From Leptodontidium sp. MPI-SDFR-AT-0119 (lineage: Eukaryota; Ascomycota; Leotiomycetes; Helotiales; Leptodontidiaceae), in the NCBI GenBank assembly GCA_020726505.1, contig JAHLEZ010000011.1, positions 868,001-932,000 of the forward strand: a DNA stretch of 64,000 nt, read 5' to 3'. Of this stretch, positions 10,741 through 23,477 are shown one piece after another (positions within the stretch are counted from its first letter, which is position 1; every line of letters begins with the position of its first letter). The position numbers and the translations under genes were made by a program. The notes below the pieces were generated by a model. That model was not told the origin of the DNA, did no database searches, and saw nothing but the letters and a program-made list of their open reading frames with translations.

Positions 10741-13446
10741 AAGGTACGAATACAATAGGCAATGAATGGCGTCTGCTCACTGGTCTCATTCTAATCCGAA
10801 GAACTAATCGCCGTGAGATAATTTATTCATTCCACAGTCCTGTTGTTCAAGTTCAGAGGGAAGAAACACCGAAGCAAAAGAGAAGATAGATAATGCCTTT
10901 AGGCAGTCATCAGGAGAGCCTACGGAGTATTTCACCTCCCATACACAAGCAGAAACAGATATTATCATCCCTCCTACCGACGCAGCTTGAATTTCCTGTA
11001 TCCAAAAAATCCCGCCCCCCTTCTTGCCCCCTCCCCCTCAAAGTTCCAGGGGTCTATTTCCACACAATCCACCAGCTATATATTACCCTCTCGTTCAGCC
11101 TTGCTGGTATACTACAGTATCTTAACTGACAGGCCGATTAAAGCCAAGTGAGGTTATCTCATCAACTAGTTACACATACATATTAAATTTCGTGCATTGC
11201 GGTTATGGTTCCTCGCTTAATCACCTCCCCCTATTTGGCGGTGTTGACATTACCTTAAGATTAAAGAGCATACTACTTACTTTCCTGCATGACAATTAAA
11301 GCTGACCTTGATTTACAAAGCTCATTCTATGATATTTTGCTTCAGGACAGGAATACACACGGCTTTAACTTCATTCTACAACTATAGATTCTTCTTGGCG
11401 ATAAATTAGATTATACATCTATCCATCCAAAGCACAGGGGCTAAAGAATTAAGGGACAAGAACTGCCATCAAACGAAAGTATCCAGGTTTAGTTTTCATC
11501 ATAGATATAGGCATATCTTACCTGGTACTAACTCAACATCCGACCAAACTACGATGAAGTGTCTCAGAATGCTAGGCGAAACAGGAGAATCATCGGCAAA
11601 AACCCTATCCATATCAGCAACAAAAAGAAAACACACAGCAAAAGAAAAAGGGTCTCAAAATACCTAGCCTTCAATTGTAGGGGAAATTCATTAAAGAAAC
11701 CCTTTCCCTATCTGGTGGATATTCCTCCAAAAAAAAAAAAAACTCAAGCTCAAACCTTCTCATCCCTAAGGAAAGGATGCATTTCAACTTACGCACAACA
11801 AACACTGGCCCTCTATCCTCATCCATCCCAGAATATCCATTCATTCATCTCCTCACTAAGCATTGGGTATTGAGAAAGGACATCCGACGGTCTGAATATC
11901 AAATTCGGATCTGAACCCAAACTCAAGATATCTAGGTGAGCTCGGCCGCGGTTGTCTAATCTTCGAATATTGCCTTCCTGCTTGGGGGTTATTTGTCCGT
12001 ATTGTTAGAGAATCAGGATTTCAGTTCTGGGATACAAATATTTTTTGTTCGAAGGGAACAAACCTGGCCAAGGTTAGATGAGGGATAGAATTAGGTTTCC
12101 ATACTACTGGCTGTCGGTTCAAGTAGGTGAGCGTTGGCCGACCTTGAGGCGCTCGAATCGGGTTGTTGTGTTAGGGGGCTGGTGTGGGCTGGAGTGGAGG
12201 GCTGTGTTAGCTATTTCTTTCGCTCTATGTGGAAATAGAAGGAAGGAGATGAGATGAGATTTTGAGACGGCTGAGCTAGAGCGGTGTTTTAGTGACGAGG
12301 GAATGGTTATTAGATCCTATATCTTATGCAAGCCTTGGTGAAAGGAAGCTGAGAAAGCTTCGGTTAGGAGGAACAGGACCAGTTGTTTTTGTTAGTTCCG
12401 TTTGTATGGCATGCATGTTTCCGTGGAGATGCTTTGACCACTAGTTTACTTGTCTGGGGGGGTTTATTTTCATAAATGCTTCAATGAGCATGGCAATTCA
12501 AGTCTCTTGAAGTGATAGGTGGAAGATACATTAGATCTCGTTTAAATCTTGATTAACGGGCCCTAATTCTCGGGTTACACTTGATATCAAACGAGGTCAA
12601 GCTCCCTGACATAGGAAATTCTGCACGATTATGGATACTCTAGCATATGATCTTAAAACAAAACATAGCATAATAGTATGCTCTGATGAAAAGTGAATCT
12701 CGAAATCCAAAACCGAGCACCAGGCCGGCCCTCGGAAGAGTGGAGCAAAACTTCAAGCAAAACTGCAAACACAGTAAATAAACAAAACCTCGGCAACCTA
12801 AAGAACGAAAGCAAAATATAGATGTACTTTTTACTTTTTATTTTTTCACTAAAAAAAACTTCTTCAAGCTTTCTATAACCAAAAAGGCAAATTTAACTTT
12901 TCCTCTTTAATATATACACGGTGACATACCCACCAAAAACAAAAGAACATAGAGCAACTCTCGCGAGTTACTCCGTTCTCCCAACCCCCAATGAATTGTA
13001 TCCTCCTCTCAAGACACAAGGAACTGCGCTACGAAAGCTGCTAGTTCAGAGTAGATACAATCATGCATGGCCCGTCTTGAGAGATGTGGTTTGGTTTGTT
13101 TGTGGAATTGTCCTAGGTTGTGCGCCTAAGTGGTGTGATATTGCTTATTTGGATATTTATCGTAGGTAGTCAGTCAGTTGGAAAATTATTTTCTAGACCA
13201 GATTTTTGCCAAAGAGGTTGCGAGCCCGGTGATAGATAAAGAGTGTACAGTATTTGACAGAAAGGGGGACATTGTGTCAAGATGTTCTTTAAACGGTCAA
13301 CAGGTAATCATTTTCGAAATCAACAAATATCATGGTATTTTCCTAACACGAGCTACCCACAATACATGTTCCGAACCCAAAGACACACGCGGCCGTTTCT
13401 CATTCTCATTGCATCCTTCCACACTAATCCGAAAGAGCAAGACCAA
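10741..13446. other. 2.7-kb gene-free stretch between the 3' ends of RRP12 and xanthine dehydrogenase
   Basis: The two flanking genes converge, so this holds both 3' ends. It is A/T-richer than the genes and has several poly-A and poly-T tracts (a 13-A run near 11731, T-rich near 12830-12850). No open frame has domain-like composition, and I found no tRNA-like fold. It is unusually long for a convergent pair. Untranslated RNA or a decayed element are possible but unsupported. Confidence 0.4.
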
Positions 13447-16400
13447 TCAAATCGCAATAAAAAAGCTCTTCTCTCCCTCCCGCGGCGTAACCAAAGCCCT
13501 CTTGATAATCGGATCCACACAACTCGTCCTGATCCTCTCGGGCGTCGCCGGACTCTCCAGAACAAGTAACCCATCGCCCTTGGTATCCTTACCCACATCA
13601 GCAGTAACGCCGTACTGGCTCCGAGCAGCCTTCAGCGCATCGCGGATAGCGAAAAAGACAACACTGCCCATGAAGAGCGGTGGTTCGCCAACACCTCTGC
13701 TGCGTTGGACGGTGCGAAGGTTCTCCCATGTGACATCTTTGAGGAGTGAGACGTTGAATTCTTGAGGGATGTCGCGGAAGCCGGGGATCTTGTAGGCTCC
13801 GGGGCCGCGAGTCGCGAGTTGTCCTTTCATGGGACCGCCGCGGAACCAGAGACTTTCTTCTGTGGTGAAGAGGCCCATTCCTTGAACGAAGGCTCCTTCA
13901 ATCTGACCGTAGTCGATGGAAGGGTTGATTGAGCGGCCAATATCCATTTTGACATCTGCTCGTCGACATGTCCAGTCTCCTGTTAGGGTGTCGACCTCAA
14001 CTTCTGCAGCAGAGACGCCTTGGGTGAAGTAGTAGAACATCATTCCAGTATTGGGTCCCCAAGTGTAGCCAATATCAGGGGTCTTGTAGAATCCATTCGC
14101 AGAGAGGTTGACTCGCTCAAAGTACGCAGCACTCGCAAGTTTGCTCATGGGAGCGTCTTTGCCGAATTTCTCTCTGAATGGCGCAAGTCTTTCGTTGAGC
14201 TGAGCACAAGCATTGAAGATTGCATAGCCGTTCAGATCGGATGAAGCAGATGCGGCGGTAGACGATGTGTTCGCCACGGTGTTGGTAGCAGTTTCAGAGA
14301 TGAACACATCTTGCAAAGGTACTCCCAAAGATTCAGCAGCAATCATAGTCATCTTCGTGTGAAGACCCTGTCCCATTTCCGTTCCACCGTGGGCGACAAG
14401 AACCGAGCCATCATGGTAGATGTGTACCAAAGCACCAGCTTGATTGAGGAAGAGAGCAGTGAAAGAGATACCGAACTTCGTAGGGATGAGAGCAAGACCT
14501 CTCTTCTTCCACTTGTGTTCTGCATTGAACTTCGTTATGGCCTCTCGTCGCTCGGCGTAATTTGATTCTTCCTGCACCTGCTTGTACATGATCGGTACGT
14601 GCCAATCCTTCAAACCTAAGCAATGTTAGCATCGAATTCTCAACCGGTCATAAGTTTCCCAGAGAACTTCTCTCGAGCCTCTGAGCATGATGCGTGTGAA
14701 ATACTTACTTTGATTGAAATGTGTCTCCTCATCCGGCTTATAGAAGTTGATCTCTCGAAGTCTCTCGACAGGAATATCCAAACGGTCTGAAATCTCCTCC
14801 ATATACGACTCTGAAATGAAGATACCCTGCGGACCTCCAAATCCTCGGAAAGCCGTGTTACTCATAGTGTTAGTCTTAGCAAGTCTCCCTCGCACATCAA
14901 CATTAGGAATGAGATAACAGCCGTCAATATGGGACAGTGCTCTGTCGCAAACAGCGGCGCTGAGATCCTGAGTCCAGCCACCATTGCAAAAGACATCGGC
15001 GTCTAAAGCCTGGAGCTTTCCATCTTTGTTCACAGCTACTTTCCAATGTGCGAGGAAAGGATGCCTCTGACCAGAAGTCACCATATCCTCATCACGGTTC
15101 AGCATGCAGCGAACAGGACGGCCGGTCTTCTTCGCAGCCAGTGCCACAATACAGGTGAGCTGTATTGACCGAGTTTCTTTGCCACCAAAGCCACCGCCTA
15201 GGCGCTTGACCTTTGAGACAACCTTGTTGGCGGCGACGTCGCATACTTTCGCAACATAGGTTTGCCTATTGAGAGTCAGCTTTGCCACGGAAAACGCAAG
15301 GAAAAGGGGGAATGCTTACGTCTCAGTGGGATTCTGAGTGCTGGCATAGATCTCCATCTCTCCATCTTCGGGTTTCGGCACTGCAACAACAGCATTAGTC
15401 TCAAGATAGAAATGCTCTTGCCCACCCATCCTAGTGACACCAGTGAAGACATGGTCAGCGGTCCTGAACGCCTCTGCCACGTCTCCCTTCTTGATGTATC
15501 TGGAATGCTCAAAGAAACTCTCCTTCTCAATTGCCTCCTCGATCGTGAATATGGCAGGAAGCTCTTCATATTCAACTTTCACGGCTCTTGCTGCAAGCGA
15601 GGCATGGGCGGCACTGTCTGCCAGGACGATACCAATTGGCTGACCCGCAGTGAAGACCTCATCGACAGCGAAGAATGGCTCATCGCAGACAGGAGCTCCC
15701 CAGTAGTTCGCTTCTGGGGATGGCATGTCAGTGTGATCTACCCACCGCACAACACCGGGGATGTCCATTGCAGGTGAATAATCCACGGAGATAATCTTGG
15801 CATGCGGCTTCGTTGACAGCACCAAGCAGCCATAGAGCTCGTTCTTCTGAACTGGGATATCGTCTGTGTATTGAGCTTCTCCGGTTGTCTGCTTCAATGC
15901 CGCCACATGAGGGTTGGCCTTTCCAAGGATATTCTGTTGATAGGCGACAGTTGCATCACGGTCTTCTTTGCCCATTGAGATGGATCTTTCGATTTCAGCA
16001 ATGACCTCTTCATCCAGGTCTGCCTCGTTTACTTCAAGTTTCGAAAGCACCTCATGGTAGAAGCGATAGAAGAAACCTAAGGCAAGTGACTTTCGGTATG
16101 TGGCCATGCCACCAGGCACGCCAAATCTGAGATCAAAGTCCTGCTCCAGCGCATTCATAGTACCTTCCAATGTTGCTGGATCTACCAAAGATTTGCCAAC
16201 AAGATAGGCTCCAGCAGTCTTTGCAGCCACAGTTGTGGGTGCCATTCCACCATAGACCAGATCAGCACTTTCGACGACATGCTTGTCACTGAGAGAGATT
16301 CGAAGGGCAGCATTGACAATCGCAATATCGTCATCCTTCCGCTTCGCTTGTTTGAAGGCCTGGAAGAACTCTCCCTTCTCGCTCGTTACCGGAATTCGAA

Positions 16401-17703
16401 TGCTTGCAATGATGGCATCTGGTGGAAGAGCCGTCGTCCGATATCCCTTGAAAAATTGGGACATTGGAATCTCCGTCTCTTTATCCAAAGACTTGGCCAC
16501 GATGATCGCATTGGCAGCCACGAAAACTGGGTTGAGATCTGAAATAGGAGATGCAGTTGCGAGGTTACCAGCGGGAGTCCCGACATTTCTGATTTGTCGA
16601 CCTGCAAAATATTTCAATTGCTTGTGGATTGCAGTGAAAACTTGCCCTTTCACTGGGCCGTAATGCTCAACTGCTTTGAGGGCAATTGCCTCCAGATCGG
16701 TAAGGATGACATTTCCACCAATCTCAAGGTGGTCATCCTTGAATGTGTATTGTCGTAGCTCTGGGATGTCACCGACGAACACGGAGGCTGTATATTGCAT
16801 ACCCTTGAACTTGATCTCGATTTGAGTCTCTGTAGATCCTCCAATGATTTTCGCCGAGGGATAGACACTCTTGATTTCCAAGAGCTGTTCCATCGTAACC
16901 GGACGATACCACCTCTTCCTCTTGTTGCCAAAAGCCAAAGGTCTGAATTCGTGCTTCGTAAGAGAAGGAGGGAAAATAAGTTCAGTGTCTGGGTTGTATT
17001 CGATGAATCCAGGAGGTGTGAAGCGCTTGATTGGTTGATCATCTTTGAAGCCATCTTTGCAGCATCCTCCAGCACCACCTCCATTTTCCATACAGCATCC
17101 ACCACCACCATTCGCCTTTGCCTTTCCGCAAGACTTATCCACACTGAACGTCTGGGCTGCATCTAATATAGGTCGGTAGCCCGTACATCTGCACAGATTC
17201 CCATCAAACGCCTCCTCTACATCATGTTCCGAAGGGCTAGAGTCATTCCTCAGAAGAGCATAAAGACTCATCACTATGCCCGGGGTACAGAATCCACACT
17301 GGCTTCCATTGCCCTTGGCGATTCTCTCTTGTGTAGGATGCGGTCTCTTGGTATTCCCAATCCCCTCAATTGTGATGACGTGCTTCCCATCCACGCTCAC
17401 CAGCGGCGCCAAACATGCATTTACACTGGCATGATAGATCTTCTTCGTTGTAGGGTTGAATTGTGATACCACGACAGTACAAGCTCCGCATCCTCCTTCA
17501 GCACATCCTAACTTTGTCCCCGTAAGGCCAATGCCACGGAGGTATTCGAGGAGGGTGGTCTCGGGGTCGATATTGTCGATCACGACTTTCGTGCCGTTGA
17601 GGTAGAATCGAAGGGTGTCGTCGTAGGTAGTCGTGACAGAAGAGAGGGAGTGGGTGGCAGAGGGGGAGACCGCAGGCTCTGGAGTGATGGCAATAGGCGC
17701 CAT
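13447..17703 (-). CDS. hxA: Xanthine dehydrogenase (purine hydroxylase I)
   Basis: Three exons (17703-15320, 15265-14709, 14615-13447) give about 1,369 residues, the normal size. The order is standard. The plant-type [2Fe-2S] domain has GCAEGGCGACTV near residue 65. The second [2Fe-2S] domain has QCGFCTPG and LCRCTGYRPI. The FAD domain follows (KIIGGSTETQIEIKFKG, AGNLATASPISDLNPVF). The molybdopterin domain has KRLGGGFGGKETRS and the catalytic glutamate in GVGEPPLFMGS. Introns are 54 and 93 nt, with phases joining TQNPTET|QTYVAK and HFNQS|LKDWHVP. The enzyme oxidises hypoxanthine to xanthine and uric acid in cytosolic or peroxisomal purine breakdown. Both FeS motifs, the FAD loop and the Moco residues look intact, so activity is expected. 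In Aspergillus the gene is induced by uric acid; no binding site was identified here. Confidence 0.95.
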
Positions 17704-18845
17704 CTTGGGGGATGGTTGGAGTTCGCTCCGGGAGAGGAGAGGTGAGCTCTACTGCTTCTGGTTGTCCAGTTCCTCAGTTCCTGTAACACAATGGCCTCTC
17801 AACTCTAGGTATCGTAATTCGTTTCCGGCCGATCAGAAGTCAGAGAAAAGCAACGGAAATTGAGGGATATGCCGACTGTCGGCTGGCTTGTAAGTAAAGC
17901 ACTTGTAGTAAAGTCTGTACAAGGACGACAGTAAAATAGATATCTGAGAGGATCAGAAGAAGAAGCAGAACAAGAGAGAAATGGTGAAAGATAAGTACAG
18001 ACAAGAGGAATTTCTTCTTCCTACCCTTCTCATCGCAGCTTAGTGGGCCGGCCGGCTGCGTTTGCCTTATCTAGGCCAATGTCATGGAGAGCTTCAATGG
18101 AGCTCTCCGATGGCCTCGCCCTCCCGCGTCGGTGAAGAGGTGGAGGTGTCTATGTCAAAGATGGTTGACGCTAACAGCGGGGTATTGACCCTTGTATATC
18201 CAGGGGAGAGCAAAGGGGGAGGTACAGTACCGATGGGCTGGGAACTTTTAACAACTCAAAATATTGAAATATCAAAGAAAGAAGGGCTAGGAAGCTTAGG
18301 AATCAGTTAGACATACCAAACCTGAAATCCGAGTGTTTTGCTGGTTATTTCAATTGGAAAGCAATCGCGGAAGCTTCACCCATCCAACAAGAGCCAAACT
18401 CGTCCGAGCCACTTCGGTGAACTCCGACGAATCACATGACAGACATATTAGCGAATCAAAGGCTTCAAATTGGTAATTCGTGTTACTCCTCTATCTCTCT
18501 TCTCTCTTCAGGATGTATTTCAAAAGGACTTCCCAAGTTCAAAGTGATGTTTCTGTGCTCTAATGTCATGCTAGTTGCTAAGGAAGTTTAACCACGCTTA
18601 ACACATTTTAACGAAGTAAATGCCCCAAATGCGTTCAATGCTCAAGATTTCTTCATCTCTCATGTCCTCTCAGGATCTGAGAACAGAGAACTTAATGCCA
18701 CAAATCCAAATCTCCAAACAAACTTTGACAACTCGAAATGACACAGTCTAGGATTTAATAGTCAATGTCGCCCATTTTGAACTTCTATTACCCATACGAA
18801 CCCCTCACGGCTTGCAATGCATATTCCTTCCTTCGCTTAACGTTC
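17704..18845. promoter_or_regulatory. Upstream region of xanthine dehydrogenase and 3' region of the GH3 gene
   Basis: Both flanking genes read leftward, so the right part of this gap follows the xanthine dehydrogenase start and the left-reading GH3 gene ends at 18846. No coding sequence was recognised. There is a pyrimidine-rich stretch near 18491-18512 and no clear operator. Confidence 0.4.
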
Positions 18846-21735
18846 TCACAATCCACTCCACCAGCTGGTCTTCTCAACTGTGAATCCCGCCTTCAGCGCC
18901 CCAGCATCCTGGCTACTCTTGCCCACAATAACCTCATAGTCGTCCTTCTCCACAATCCACTTCTCTCTGATCTCATCCCAGAAGCTTGCTGCATACTTAA
19001 GCGCAATCGGGATCTCAACAACCTTGCTCTCTCCCTTTTCCAAGGCAACTTTAGCGAAGCCTTTCAGCTCCTTGAGTGGCCGGCGGATGCTGGGGTTCTT
19101 CTGCGACACGTAGACTTGTACGATTTCAGAGCCGGCGATGGCGCCTGTGTTGGTGACTTTGACACTGACTTTCAGGTCTGTATCCGTCTTGGAAACACTG
19201 AGATCAGAGTACGAGTAGCTCGTGTATGAGAGACCGTGGCCAAAGGGGAAGAGGACTGGGAGGTCGAGTTGTTCGTACCATCTGTAACCGACATAGACGT
19301 CCTGTAGGTTGAGCAACGTATTAGTGAGCATCCATAAGAAAAAGAGAGGGCGTAGCGTGTACCAGAGCCACCATCTCTGCCAGAACACATTCTCAATTCG
19401 AAAGGAGAAAAATGCTTACCTCTCCATATAGAGTTCGTCCACGCTCGGTTCGGTAGTTCAAGAATGCCGGGTTATCTTGAAGTCTGACTGGGAAGCTGAG
19501 AGGAAGTTTGGCGCTGGGGTTAACGTTTCCGAAGAGGATGTCTGCAATAGCATTGCCCGTCTCATTGCCACCGTACCACTATGGAACTGTCAATTAGGTA
19601 CTACTGTGCCGAGAAAGGACACTTACAGCATGGACAAGTGCATTGACAGATGAGATCCAAGGCATAGCTACTGGAGTGCCACTTTGCATAACCACGACTG
19701 TTGATGGGTTTGCGGTTGAGACTGCGGAAATCAGAGCATCCATGTGTCCTGGAAGAGACATGCTTTCTCTGTCGGAGCCTTCGGTTTCCCAGTCGGCCTA
19801 GTCATGTTAGCAAGTCGATTTGGAGTGGGAGAAGTTCCTTACGTTTAATCCGGCGACAATGATGACCTGGTCAGCATCCTTTGCTAATGCAGCGGCATGC
19901 TTGACTTCTTCATCAGCATCAATGATCTTAGCACCACCAATTCTGACAGCACCACCTCCGAAAAGAACATTACTTCCTTGGTTCAACTTGCAAGCTGGAG
20001 CACTTGCAAACTCAACCTTGACATCGTACTTTTCACCCTTCTTCACAGGCAGTATGCCCTTCTCTTCGATTGTGCCGCAGTTGAAGAACAGCGTTCCTTT
20101 GGTTTGTTTGGTGTCATTATCAATCAGCAGCTTGCCGTTAACGTACAACTTGGCGGCTCCGTAGACACCGAGTCCGATCTCGAAGTCTCCATCTTCCTCG
20201 CCAATAAATGTGCCTTCGACATCTGCATACCACAATGCTTGCTTGATGGCAGGAGGGTTGTAGTCCATAAGCAGGAATTCAGTCTTGGTAAGTGTAATTT
20301 CGTCGACATGCTGGCGGTCTTTGACCGAGGGTGGGTCATTGTAGGCACGGAATCTGACGCCTGGCTCGCCTTTGTCGGTTTTGAGGAGGTTGCCTAGGAG
20401 TGGGAGTTCCTTGTGTGCATAACATCCTACTGTATATTCGGGTGGGGAGGTAAGTTGGGCACTGATGCCGTCGAATGGAGTCACGGCGTAATAAGCTGCG
20501 AGGGACGCCGAACCACCACCATGGTAGTATGCAATCTTCGCGTTTGGTCCAAGGATAAGAGTCTTTTGAGTTAGCTTATGGCACTTACAAAATATGTGTT
20601 GCTGGAGCTTACCTTTTTATCTTTCTTCAAAGGCAGAATATCGCCCTCGTTCTTCATCAACACAATTGACTCACCACCAATCTTTCTAAGGAAAGCTGCA
20701 GTCTCAGGTGTATCTGCTGTCGTTTCCTCGGCATGCTCTGGGATCTTTGCAGCGGCACATTTATTGACGAGGTTGAGAACATTCCGGACTCTCTCATCCA
20801 AGACGTACTCTGCAACCTTGTTGACGCCAACAGCCTGGACTAACATCTCCCCGCGCCACTTGGTTGCACCGGGCATCTCCAAATCGAGACCGGCATTGAC
20901 TGCTTCAGAAGTAGAGTATGTTCCCCACCTGCGACGATTAGTTGACTTATCCGTATGACAAGGTGGGTGAATCAAACTCACCAATCCGACATGACACATC
21001 CATTCCATCCCCACTCTCCTCTCAACATACCAGCCAAAATCTTGGGATTCTCACTAACATGAACCCCATTGACTTTGTTGTAGGCTGTCATGAAGCATCC
21101 AGGGTTGGAGTCTCTAACAACCAATTGGAAAGCCAACGAGTAGATTTCTCTCAAAGCTCTCTCTGTGACGATAGCATTCGTTCCGTTACGTTCATGTTCT
21201 TGGTCGTTGCACACAAAGTGCTTAATGGTAGCAACAACGCCAGTATCTTGAATACCGTTCACTAAAGCAGCAGCTCCAATTCCAGCCAAGACAGGATCTT
21301 CACTCAAACTCTCGAAGCCTCTGCCGCCCAGCGGTGATCTTTGGATATTGATAGTTGGACCAAGAATCACGTGAGCTCCCTTGGCTTTACTCTCTTCTCC
21401 CATGAGCACACCAGCTTCACGAAGGATGTTGACGTCCCAAGTTGCTCCGAGAGCAGTACCGCAGGGGAAACAAGCTGCTTTGATGCCATTGAAGAATCGG
21501 GTTCCACGAACACCATTAGGTCCATCCGAGACTCGAATCGCTGGGACTCCATACTTGGGAACCGCAACGGTATGCCACCAGTCAGAACCTGATTATGATT
21601 AGTGAGTGGGAGAGAAAGGAAGGAAGAAGAAGGAGACAAAGTGTAACGAGTGGGTATCAAACCTGCTAGTAAAGAGACTTTCTCAACCACGTTGAGCTTG
21701 GAGAGAACATCCTCGACGTCAAAAGTAGCTGTCAT
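18846..21735 (-). CDS. Glycoside hydrolase family 3 beta-glucosidase with PA14 insert
   Basis: Exons run 21735-21663, 21588-20982, 20928-20613, 20562-19843 and further short exons to 18846, for roughly 840 residues. It starts [20 protein letters not shown] and enters the GH3 barrel at [34 protein letters not shown] and the catalytic Asp in GCVMSDW (about residue 226) are present. The second GH3 domain begins near [20 protein letters not shown]14 module is inserted ([12 protein letters not shown] to about VEFASAP), and a fibronectin-III-like C-terminus follows [18 protein letters not shown]. There is no signal peptide, which fits the intracellular or unconventionally secreted PA14-type beta-glucosidases of fungi. 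It would release glucose from oligosaccharides or glycosides. The exact substrate cannot be read from sequence. Intron phases at the joins checked are consistent. Confidence 0.9.
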
Positions 21736-22545
21736 GTTGTCTGATATTGAGGAATTTCGGCTGAAGAAAAGGATGGTATGGATAGAAAGTCAGAAAAGAG
21801 AAGAAATAGCAGAGGGGAAGAAGATATATAAATATGAAGAGAAGGAAAGATGGGAGGACGAGGGGAACTACATCCGCCTCTTCCCCCGATTCTCCTCTCC
21901 CCTCTCCCCTCTCCCCTCCATGGCCATGGCACCATCCATCCCACCTTGTCCACTCACTCACTTTCGTCACATTACAGCGAAGTACAGCACCCCATGATAG
22001 CCATAAGAAGCCTCAATTGGCCGAATATTCTCCAGCAACGCGCAAAGCCAGCTCGGAAACCGTGGACTTGGTCCCGCCTAGCTAGTCCTGTACTACTCGT
22101 GCACAAAACACAGAAAACTGGTCCCAAGTTATGGCTGAATTCCGGGTAAAATCAGACCAAGAAACAGATCATTGGTGCGACTGGGAGGTGGAGTTTTAGC
22201 TCTGATGGCGATCCCGAAGATCACCCGAGGCTGTCTGCATGGTGGACGGAATGCCTGCCCGCTTTGCCGAACGCGGGGAGTCTCGGACTCAGAAAACGGC
22301 AAGTAATATCAAGTGGATGGGTGGCTCAGCAGCTTCTTACTTCTTGGTGCAGGCTGTATTGATGAAGAAAAGGGAGCGCGTAGCTCTAGATCATTACAAA
22401 TACAAACTTAAGACTTGAATGGCAAAATTATCGAGGAAGTCAGTGGAGACCGAGAGTATCTGAGTCCGAGTCTTTGAACAAGAAGCTAACTACCTCCCAG
22501 GTACATCCTCCTCGTCAGTCTTCACTAAGTCGTCAACAGTCAACC
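21736..22545. promoter_or_regulatory. Upstream region of the GH3 gene, with a CTCCC-rich pyrimidine tract
   Basis: A repeated CCTCTCC tract lies at about 21893-21918, 160-180 bases upstream of the GH3 start. Pyrimidine tracts of this kind are common in fungal promoters. The rest of the gap (to the pectate lyase stop) shows no gene. Confidence 0.4.
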
Positions 22546-23477
22546 CTAAGCAGAAACAACATCACTGCCATATATGCAGTTCTTTCCATCATTGCCACTT
22601 CCAATTTTCACAGCTTCATTACCCTTGACGGAAGTGCCCTTGAACGTAGTGCAGACGTTGGTTGTTGAAGTCAAGCTCGACTTTGTGATCTTTGCTGTGT
22701 CCCCGAAATTGGAATTGATCGCTTGTTTTCATCAGTATTGTTACATCTAAACCCCTCTATCTAGCGGGCAAGGTGGCAAGAAGAAAAAAATTCACCTGCA
22801 AGATTCTTCCCATTCTTCGCTGTGATATCAGAGAGGATAGCATGGCGAGCAACGCTGTTCGCAGAGTATCCAGTTGATTTATACAGACTCCCGAAGCCCT
22901 GCGCATAGAAATTCGTCACTTCCACCGTACCAGCTCCAGAGCTCTCAATAACTAGGAACAAAAATCAACAAGTCAGTACTTATCACTCTAATATATCTTC
23001 TCCCTAGCTTACTAGAAAGAAAGGAAGGAAGGAAGAAAAACTCAACTTACCATTAGTCCCAGTATTACCAAAAGCACCTCCACCTCTAATAACAGTCTTA
23101 TCACCCGCCTTCTGGCTCAAAACACTCAATCCATAATAACACGTCTTAGCCCACCACACATTGATCAATGTACATTTCCCGACACAGTGAACGCCCTTCT
23201 TCTGCGCTGGGCCGATGATGACATTGCTCAACGTTGCGCCCTCGCCTAGGATGAAGACGATATCGCCATCGCCGAGTTCGACGTCAAGCTCGCAAGGGTG
23301 GCCGGTGTCGATGCGTTTCATCTTTCCATCGTAGGAGCCGCCGGCGGGGATGCGTGTTGCGCTGGGAAGTGTAAGTGTGCCTGTGTGGGCGGGGAGAGTT
23401 GTTGTTGATGCTTCTCGGGGGAGGAGGGCTGCGGATGAGAGGAGGGGGAGGGCGAGGAGAGCGAAGGAAGTCTTCAT
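22546..23477 (-). CDS. Secreted pectate lyase, polysaccharide lyase family 3
   Basis: The start MKTSFALLALPLLSSAALLP (23477) is a signal peptide; a Met seven codons further upstream is less likely. The mature protein has the PL3 signature: YDGKMKRIDTG, GDGDIVFILGEGATLSNVII, KGVHCVGKCTLINVWW, IRGGGAFGNTGTN. After an intron it continues VIESSGAGTVEVTNFYAQGF. The last exon is INSNFGDTAKITKSSLTSTT with the stop at 22546. The product is about 240 residues, normal for PL3. These enzymes cleave de-esterified pectin by beta-elimination outside the cell and need calcium. The Cys pattern and the parallel beta-helix repeats look intact. Exon boundaries in the middle are approximate. The gene fits plant-tissue colonisation or decay. 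Confidence 0.85.

Noticed and set aside
13178..13765. Plus-strand open frame of 195 codons at the end of xanthine dehydrogenase
   Set aside because: Its second half is antisense to the conserved C-terminus of xanthine dehydrogenase and the first half is A/T-rich non-coding DNA.
13447..17703. Xanthine dehydrogenase as a broken gene
   Set aside because: The breaks at 15266-15319 and 14616-14708 have GT-AG ends and join conserved sequence in phase, so they are introns.
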